Shown here in pieces: positions 58,281-64,000 of a stretch of 64,000 bases of DNA (positions are counted from its first letter, which is position 1; every line of letters begins with the position of its first letter). The translations under genes and the position numbers were made by a program. This stretch comes from Odiellus spinosus (Eukaryota; Arthropoda; Arachnida; Opiliones; Phalangiidae), in assembly GCA_963920705.1 (NCBI GenBank), contig OY987238.1:10720183-10784182 (forward strand). Direction: 5' to 3'. The notes below the pieces were generated by a model, which saw nothing but the letters and a program-made list of their open reading frames with translations, was not told where the DNA came from and made no database searches.

Positions 58281-58801
58281 TATAGCTCGGAATCGGATAT
58301 CCATTATCTTCTGTTATTCGTATATTTTCAGATATTTTATTTTCGGATAAATTTGTAACTAAAAAATGATTTGTATATTCGAATAATTGTTAAATGTATA
58401 AGGTGTACCCGAAGATAAGCGGTTGCCGCTTTATATACGAACAAATTACTCGAATTCAAACGTATAACAATGGATAAGAAAATTTACATTTCCAGAATTA
58501 GTCTAAAATATAAGAAAAATATTTCAAATTGACTTTTAATTTGAAGAATATAAATAAAACAACGAAACTAAGATTTTAAATCATCTTTTTATTCGTTATT
58601 TTTCAAGAAAAAATATTTTTTATCAGAACGTATAACGCGGATAATATTCTAAGATAAGGCCATTTGTGGATTATGATTTTTACTTTATCTTCGAATAAGT
58701 TAACTCGAATGAAAAATAGTATATTTTTAATAAAATATAATATACATCAGAATTTAGTAAATTTATCCAATTAATAAAAATTATACGAATTCCGAACTCT
58801 A
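58281..58801 (+). mobile_element. Family D hAT-like element, copy 1
   Basis: 521 bp, from TATAGCTCGGAATCG to CGAATTCCGAACTCTA. Flanks TATGTAAT (58273-58280) and TATATAAT (58802-58809) match at seven of eight. It contains ACCCGAAGATAAGC and AACAAATTACTCG, shared with the 61449 copy throughout. No transposase frame, so non-autonomous. Confidence 0.9.
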
Positions 58802-58809
58802 TATATAAT

Positions 58810-59422
58810 TATGCTAATGAATTGCAAATCCTCTATATCTACTTAAGCCTTTATTTTAGTTATATTCTTTATGCTATAACAACTCATCACTGGAAATAAA
58901 TATCGCGTACTACCATAACGGCAAGCAGTGGCCTCTATAACTATAATTTTCTTTAGCGTATCCCATGACCGTGTGTCAAAAGAAATCTCCTACGACCGCT
59001 GTTATTAGACTATTATACCTAAATTTTGTTTTACATATAGCTTTCCTTGCCTGTATAAAAACCATTAAGCTTTATATGGTTTAGACTTCAAGGGAAACTG
59101 AATCTCTAAGTAAAAAGGAGCGGGTTAAATGTTTTTAGACATCAATAACATATAAGCATAGCCGTGAATTTTGGGCATTTTTTTCTAGTTCGCGACTATA
59201 CAGTGTTTGGTGGGTGACGCAATTAATGAGACCACTACTTTAGTAGTAATAATTAACTCGGGTTTTATTATGAAAAACATAATTAGTTAAATTTATCAAT
59301 TTACAAATTATAATCGACATTTTGAAAACTGTGAATCATCCACAAGTCTCCCACAAGAAACGCCCCCTATAATACTTTGACCTATACCCCCTAGAGATGT
59401 TAAAATTCAAATGTCAATATAT
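58810..59422. other. Non-coding stretch
   Basis: Nothing recognised. Confidence 0.4.
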
Positions 59423-59715
59423 CTGTGTTCATACTAGGCCTTGGAATCGATTTAAACCGTTTCAAAACATTTCGTTATGTTCGTGTGAACTGGAAACGTC
59501 TTTCTCTAATAAATTTTATTCGATTTCTTGAAACTGCTTCGGGAACCAGTTTCATACCGATTCGGTTTCAACAGCCGATAGATGAAGCTACAATAAATCG
59601 ATTTATAAAGATAATACGTGAACACGTGGCGCTTAAAACTATTCCTGGCGATTTGAATATCAGTTTGATTTTTACCGTTTCTAATCGATTAAGAAATGCT
59701 AGTGTGATCGTAACT
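59423..59715 (+). mobile_element. Family C inverted-repeat element, copy 3
   Basis: GTTCATACTAGGCCTTGGAA and TCGATTTAAACCGTTTCAAA on the left, TTTCTAATCGATTAAGAAAT and GCTAGTGTGATCG on the right. Most similar to the 37.1 kb copy. A 108-codon frame (59425-59751) spans the repeat. Its counterpart frames are open too, but nonsynonymous changes are frequent and a +1 T indel occurs, so it is judged non-coding. Confidence 0.8.
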
Positions 59716-59719
59716 TATG

Positions 59720-60090
59720 TCATTAATTACCGCGAAACCTTTGAATTTTAATGATCTTTTAACGCGTGACTTAACTTTCAAAATTGATTGAAAATATCTG
59801 GTTATTGATTTTAATAATTTTTGATATATTTTAATATTTAGCTTATATTATCCCTTTAACGGTATACTAAGCTGAGCCCTTCTATCTTTTTTATCTGGGC
59901 GTCCATATTTTTTTGCTTTTCCGGGAGTATAAGTGCCTTTTTGTAACGAGACCCTTGGGAGAGTGAGTGTCTGGAGCATTAGCCTCTCTCCCTCTATCCC
60001 ATGGTCCTAATAACGCTACAAAAGAGGCTCTCTAGCACTCTCTATATGATCCTGTACTACCCTAAACTACTTTCAATCCCTATGTAAATT
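59720..60090. other. Non-coding stretch
   Basis: Nothing recognised. Confidence 0.4.
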
Positions 60091-60146
60091 AACATTTTGT
60101 ATTAAACCGCATCAGTCCTCACTATTTTGTATCTCTGATAGCGAAT
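60091..60146 (+). repeat. Dispersed composite motif, copy with third block
   Basis: AACATTTTGTATTAAACCGC (18 of 20), followed at 60141-60146 by GCGAAT, offset 31-36 from the motif end as in the 35453 and 43868 copies. The second block is not clear. Confidence 0.65.
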
Positions 60147-60149
60147 GAA

Positions 60150-61225
60150 ATTGTAATCAGAATCAGTTCTAGTTTTCAATTGGCTCAAAGCTAGAGTGTC
60201 TCTAACCCTCTGTTTTAGTTTCAAAGAATTAAAAGGCGTGTATAACCTTTAGATTTGTGGGCGTTGAAAAGTCATAAATGAATCGAATCCTTTGCTTTGC
60301 TAAATAGCCTTATCTCTTTTCTAGTTTTGCCCTTTTTTTTATCATACCGTTCTGAGAGCCGCGCAACGTTTATAGAATCTGTTCACTGGCTTAGAGACAA
60401 TATAGTCATAGGCAAGATGAAAAAGGGTAATTTTAATTATGTAACGATACTAGAAAAGGAAGAGGAAGTTATTTTAGAATAATTAATTGTTTTAAAAGTA
60501 TTATTATCTAAAGCCCCGTTTTCAATCAAATTTTTTCTAAAATTTGTTTCTCTAGATGCCCATTTTTTGGTTATTTAAACCAGTTAACTTAAGTCAAGCT
60601 TAAAGGGATACTATCAGCTATAACTAAGTATTTTGTTTCTGATTACTTTTGTAAAAATATGCCCTACTGAATTTCTTCATAATTTTTGAAGTAGTTATTT
60701 TATCAGAATTTAAGTTTTATCTTAAAGGTGTGATTGAATTTCGCTATGTGATTTCTCGTCCAATCAGCGGTCGCGTTAAAAGACAGCATGGAAATAATAA
60801 TAAATTGTCTCGTGGCTTTTTTTACACGCGCTCTTTTTCAAATTCAATTTTTCCATTTTAAATTTTAGGCTTAGCGCGAATATGGATCTCTCGCGTGCTG
60901 AAGTCATGTTAGAGACTTTTTGCTCATTACTTTCCTTGGGTTCATCTTTTAAGGTCACGAAAGGGACTGTGTGACACAATTTCTCGAAAAAGGGGTCGTT
61001 TCTTGTGTAGGCTTTTCGTATGTGGTGGCGCTAGTAATAACATTACAGCTATAAAAGCATTTTCCCTTGCCTTGCACGCGTTGACCCTAATTACCCTTCA
61101 CGTTTCTCTGGATCCAAAAAGCTGACTTTTTCTCTAGGGGACGTATTTTTTTGGTTCCAATTAGACACGACGGCCAAAGTCCGTGTCCAAGGGATAGAAA
61201 GATGACGTGATAGTAAAAATCTCGG
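60150..61225. other. Non-coding stretch
   Basis: No gene supported. Confidence 0.4.

Positions 61226-61254
<29 letters not shown>
61226..61254. repeat. Poly-A run of 29
   Basis: Uninterrupted A run. There is no retroposed gene body immediately upstream and no polyadenylation signal that would make it a processed-transcript tail. Confidence 0.97.
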
Positions 61255-61256
<2 letters not shown>

Positions 61257-61448
61257 ATCCCAAAATCTGTCATATTTATTCCGATAATAACATTATTTAT
61301 GATAATTAAATATAAATTTTACACGAACTTCTAGTAAATTAAAATCATTATTGTATTTAAAATCAAGATTAAGTTTATAATTAAAAAAAAAAAAATCTTT
61401 TGATTTTAGGTTAGTTATGTTTCAAGATCTTGTTTAGAAAGTATAGAA

Positions 61449-61940
61449 TAGAGCTCGGAATCTTCTGTTATTCGTATATATTCAGATATTTTCGGATAAA
61501 TTTTTTGTAACTAATTTCTATATTCGTATAATAAGGTTTACCCGAAGATAAGCCTTTGGCGCTTTATCTACGAACAAATTACTCGTATTCAAACGTATAA
61601 CGACGGATAAGAAAATTACCATTTCTAGAATTAGTCTAAAATATAAGAAAAATATTTCAAATTGACTTTAAATTTGAAGAATATAAGTAAAAGAACGAAA
61701 CTAAGATTTTAAATCATCTTTTTATTCATTATTTTTCAGGAAAATAAATTTAGAATAACGCGAATAATATTCTAAGATAAGGCCATAAAAAACGGATATT
61801 GATTATGTTTTTTTTTACTTTATCTTCGAATAATTTAATTTAAATATAAAGTAGTCTATTTTTATCAAACAGAATATATATACATCAGAATTTAGTAGAT
61901 TTTATCCAATTAATAAAAATTGTTCGAATTCCGAGCTCTA
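61449..61940 (+). mobile_element. Family D hAT-like element with perfect 8-bp duplication
   Basis: 492 bp from TAGAGCTCGGAATC to GAATTCCGAGCTCTA. GTATAGAA occurs immediately on each side (61441-61448 and 61941-61948). The TAGAG start fits the hAT terminal consensus (T/C A A/G N G) and 8 bp is the hAT duplication length. No transposase frame. Confidence 0.95.
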
Positions 61941-61949
61941 GTATAGAAA

Positions 61950-62518
61950 AAGGAGTGTATAGAGTTGTTAAAAACGTAAAGGTCCTTGGAAAATATATTT
62001 CAAAGACTAAATCTTAACATATACGTTTCATACTTCTTATAAGTCACATAATCTTCCAATATAGATTTCTGACTTAGAGCCCTCCAGCAAAATCGAGCAA
62101 AATAGTGTTTCTGCGAAGGGGTTTGATTCGCTTCCGTTTTCGGCGCGGAACAAAAATGGCAGAGAGTAATTAGATCCAGCTTTTCTTCTTTCCGGCTGCC
62201 TCTCGCGAGATCCTTCTAGCTCCCAAAGTCTTTCATATCCGTTTCTAGAATAAGAATTATATACTCTTGTTCGGGTTACGTTTTCCCGACTAGTTTTTTC
62301 CTTGTAAGGTTTAGCATTTTGTATCAATACGTCTAAAGTTCTAACCATGGCATTACGGTACCAGAACTCCCCTTCAACAGGAGTAAAGTCATTCCATCTG
62401 CAATTGGCAGCGCGTGGTAAACTATGTATAAACTCCCTTTATCTCAGAGTCAACAAATCATAGGTGCTGCTAGTTCGAGATGGAATTAACTAGAGGATAT
62501 GGCAAAAAGAGTAATATG
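61950..62518. other. Non-coding stretch
   Basis: A 103-codon minus-strand frame (62037-62348) is charged and unrecognised. The weak motif-like TTTTGTATCAATACGTC lies at about 62317-62333. Confidence 0.35.
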
Positions 62519-62660
62519 TTAAAGAGAAAATGCAACTCTAAACCTTTTTTTTTCTTATATATCGATTCCTTATAAGATTTAAATCAACCTAATCATATTT
62601 ATAAACAAATATTAAGCTAGAAATAATGTTTAACTTGCTCAGAAATTTATTAGGCTTAAC
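62519..62660. mobile_element. Family A left-half fragment, diverged
   Basis: TTAAAGAGAAAATGCAACTC, ATATCGATTCCTTATAAGAT and ACAAATATTAAGCTAGAAAT continue to ATTAGGCTTAAC. The core and right arm are missing. Confidence 0.65.
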
Positions 62661-62664
62661 AAAG

Positions 62665-63175
62665 AACAATGGGGAGTTTTATATTGTCGTTATCTCTGCG
62701 TCGAATCATGCCCTTTAAACCGATGATAAAATGTTTCAAATTAGGCTTAAGACTCCCGCGCTTTTAGTTGTTGTACTTTTGTTATATCAAAGAATGTATA
62801 GCTAAGGAATGGAAACTGTGATTAAACACACCTTTAGGGCTAGCGTTCCTTATCATTTCAGGTGAAAATCACGTGATAAAGGGGCGTGTCTTACGGTTTT
62901 TGGATTAGAAATTGAAACGATTTTGCGAAGGTATTGGGCCGAGAGCGTTTCCATTCTTTAGCTATATTTTCTTTGGTCAGATATTCTGCTGTTCCGAGTT
63001 AGAAATCTATAGAAAATCACTTGTTTTCGGACTGCATTCTGCCTTTAAGACGGACAGTGATATGAAACCCAAGCATTATACGTATTGTCAAATCAATGTG
63101 AAATGTAGTAAATGTTTAATACATGCTCCTGTATGCGATTAATTTGCCAAACTCCTTTATAACCTATGCGTTTTT
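62665..63175. other. Non-coding stretch
   Basis: A 76-codon + frame (62912-63142) is unrecognised. Confidence 0.35.
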
Positions 63176-63195
63176 AACATTGTGTATTAATCCGC
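63176..63195 (+). repeat. Dispersed motif, exact consensus copy
   Basis: AACATTGTGTATTAATCCGC, used as the reference form, preceded by TTTTT. The downstream second and third blocks are not evident. Confidence 0.75.
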
Positions 63196-63654
63196 AATAT
63201 CATTCGCTGTACTACGATACTGATCGTGTATAATTGTATAGATTTTTCTCGTTACATTGGATTTTTTTTTTCTTTTCCTGTTCCTTTTTATTTCTTTCTC
63301 TGGTTCGCACCCAAGGTGTGCTATGTCTCCTTACCATGGTATGAGGGTCGTTTGATTGGAAGGGATCTTTCAATCAATACCAGCTTGAGTTAGCAACACG
63401 TAAAAAGTATGCAAATGTCTTTCTAAATTGATGTAAAAACCCAAAATCGTTTCACCTTATTTAAGCCCTTTAAAAGCTCTGATTCAAACTGAAGCGATGG
63501 AACAGTTCAAATATAATTGAAGGGTTAGTTAGCTCTTTATATTTAGGTTCGTTATATAGCAAATATCTTAATTTTTTCATAAATTTCGTTGTAAATGAAT
63601 TTATTTTAAATCGTCCACATTGTTGAGATTTTTTTAACCTAGTTCTATTACCAA

Positions 63655-63760
63655 TGGACACCTATATTTATAGATAAACATGAAAAACAAAACCTGGCCT
63701 TTTATAAACGTCCTCTAACGGTAAACACTGGCATTTTTACTTTTCTAAGCGTAATTCTTT
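63655..63760. mobile_element. Family F left-arm fragment
   Basis: GGACACCTATATTTATAGAT, AAACCTGGCCTTTTATAAAC and GTCCTCTAACGGTAAACACT match the left arm of the 33.8 kb copy. The right arm is not seen. Confidence 0.65.
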
Positions 63761-64000
63761 ACAACATGTGGGTACATACATTAACGCGTAACAGAAAATA
63801 GGTGCAATAACCTTTTGAAATCTGTAACAAGATGCCCAGTTAAAAAATTCTCAAAGAATCCCACGTGACACGGTCGACTTCCGTTCTTCAATCCGTCCTT
63901 TTCTTTAAGCCTAATTCCTTTTCTTAATTTGAAGATATCTCACGAGAATTACACGGGACGCCAAATTTCCCTCGGTTCCTTGTCTGATAAAAATCTCCGG

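Noticed and set aside
61226-61254. Poly-A tail of a retrotransposed transcript
   Set aside because: No upstream gene body, no AATAAA at the expected place, and no flanking duplication noticed; many homopolymers exist in this window.

Overview
This 64-kb window is AT-rich (by eye about two thirds A+T), dense in homopolymer A/T runs, and contains no prokaryote-style gene array, rRNA, tRNA or CRISPR that I can recognise. The longest stop-free frames are about 120 codons, none resembles a protein family I know, and several of the longer ones lie inside repeats. Short inverted-repeat transposons, minisatellites and intron-like splice signals point to a eukaryotic, probably invertebrate animal, chromosome. 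CpG does not look strongly depleted. I cannot name the species.

The only plausible coding sequence is two short candidate exons on the + strand, at 3133-3213 and 37512-37587. Each has a T-rich acceptor, a strong donor and one open phase, and the phases fit one another. If both are real, most of the window is one intron of about 34 kb plus the start of the next.

The rest is repeat landscape. I grouped the dispersed repeats into families A-J. A: TTAA-flanked foldback of about 400-430 bp (13.3, 18.7, 21.3, 22.1, 24.7, 26.7, 57.4, 62.5 kb). B: 336-339 bp element with 7-bp target duplications (24.9, 39.5, 46.9 kb). C: about 290 bp inverted-repeat element (14.3, 37.1, 59.4 kb). D: hAT-like element with 8-bp duplications (56.5, 58.3, 61.4 kb). 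E: element with CAGGGAGCCCAG ends (44.6 kb, partial at 7.8 kb). F: palindromic CCTCTAACGG family (6.6, 22.6, 33.8, 38.3, 41.4, 63.7 kb). G: CCAATCA family (1.3, 10.6, 12.6, 19.8 kb). H: inverted pair at 7.5 and 26.2 kb. I: AAATTACC family clustered at 51.7-57.4 kb. J: pair at 11.3 and 48.1 kb.

Tandem arrays include 29 almost identical 23-bp units (16.9-17.6 kb), a 36-bp repeat (15.3-15.7 kb), a 28-bp array carrying CCAAT boxes (31.4-31.8 kb), a 157-bp duplication (2.0-2.4 kb) and three 12-bp units ending in TTACGTA (49.9 kb).

The most unexpected signal is a 20-bp motif, consensus AACATTGTGTATTAATCCGC. It occurs about a dozen times on both strands and lies outside the transposon families. In the best copies two further blocks follow at fixed distances. 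It behaves like a spacing-constrained promoter-like module or the core of an unknown small element.
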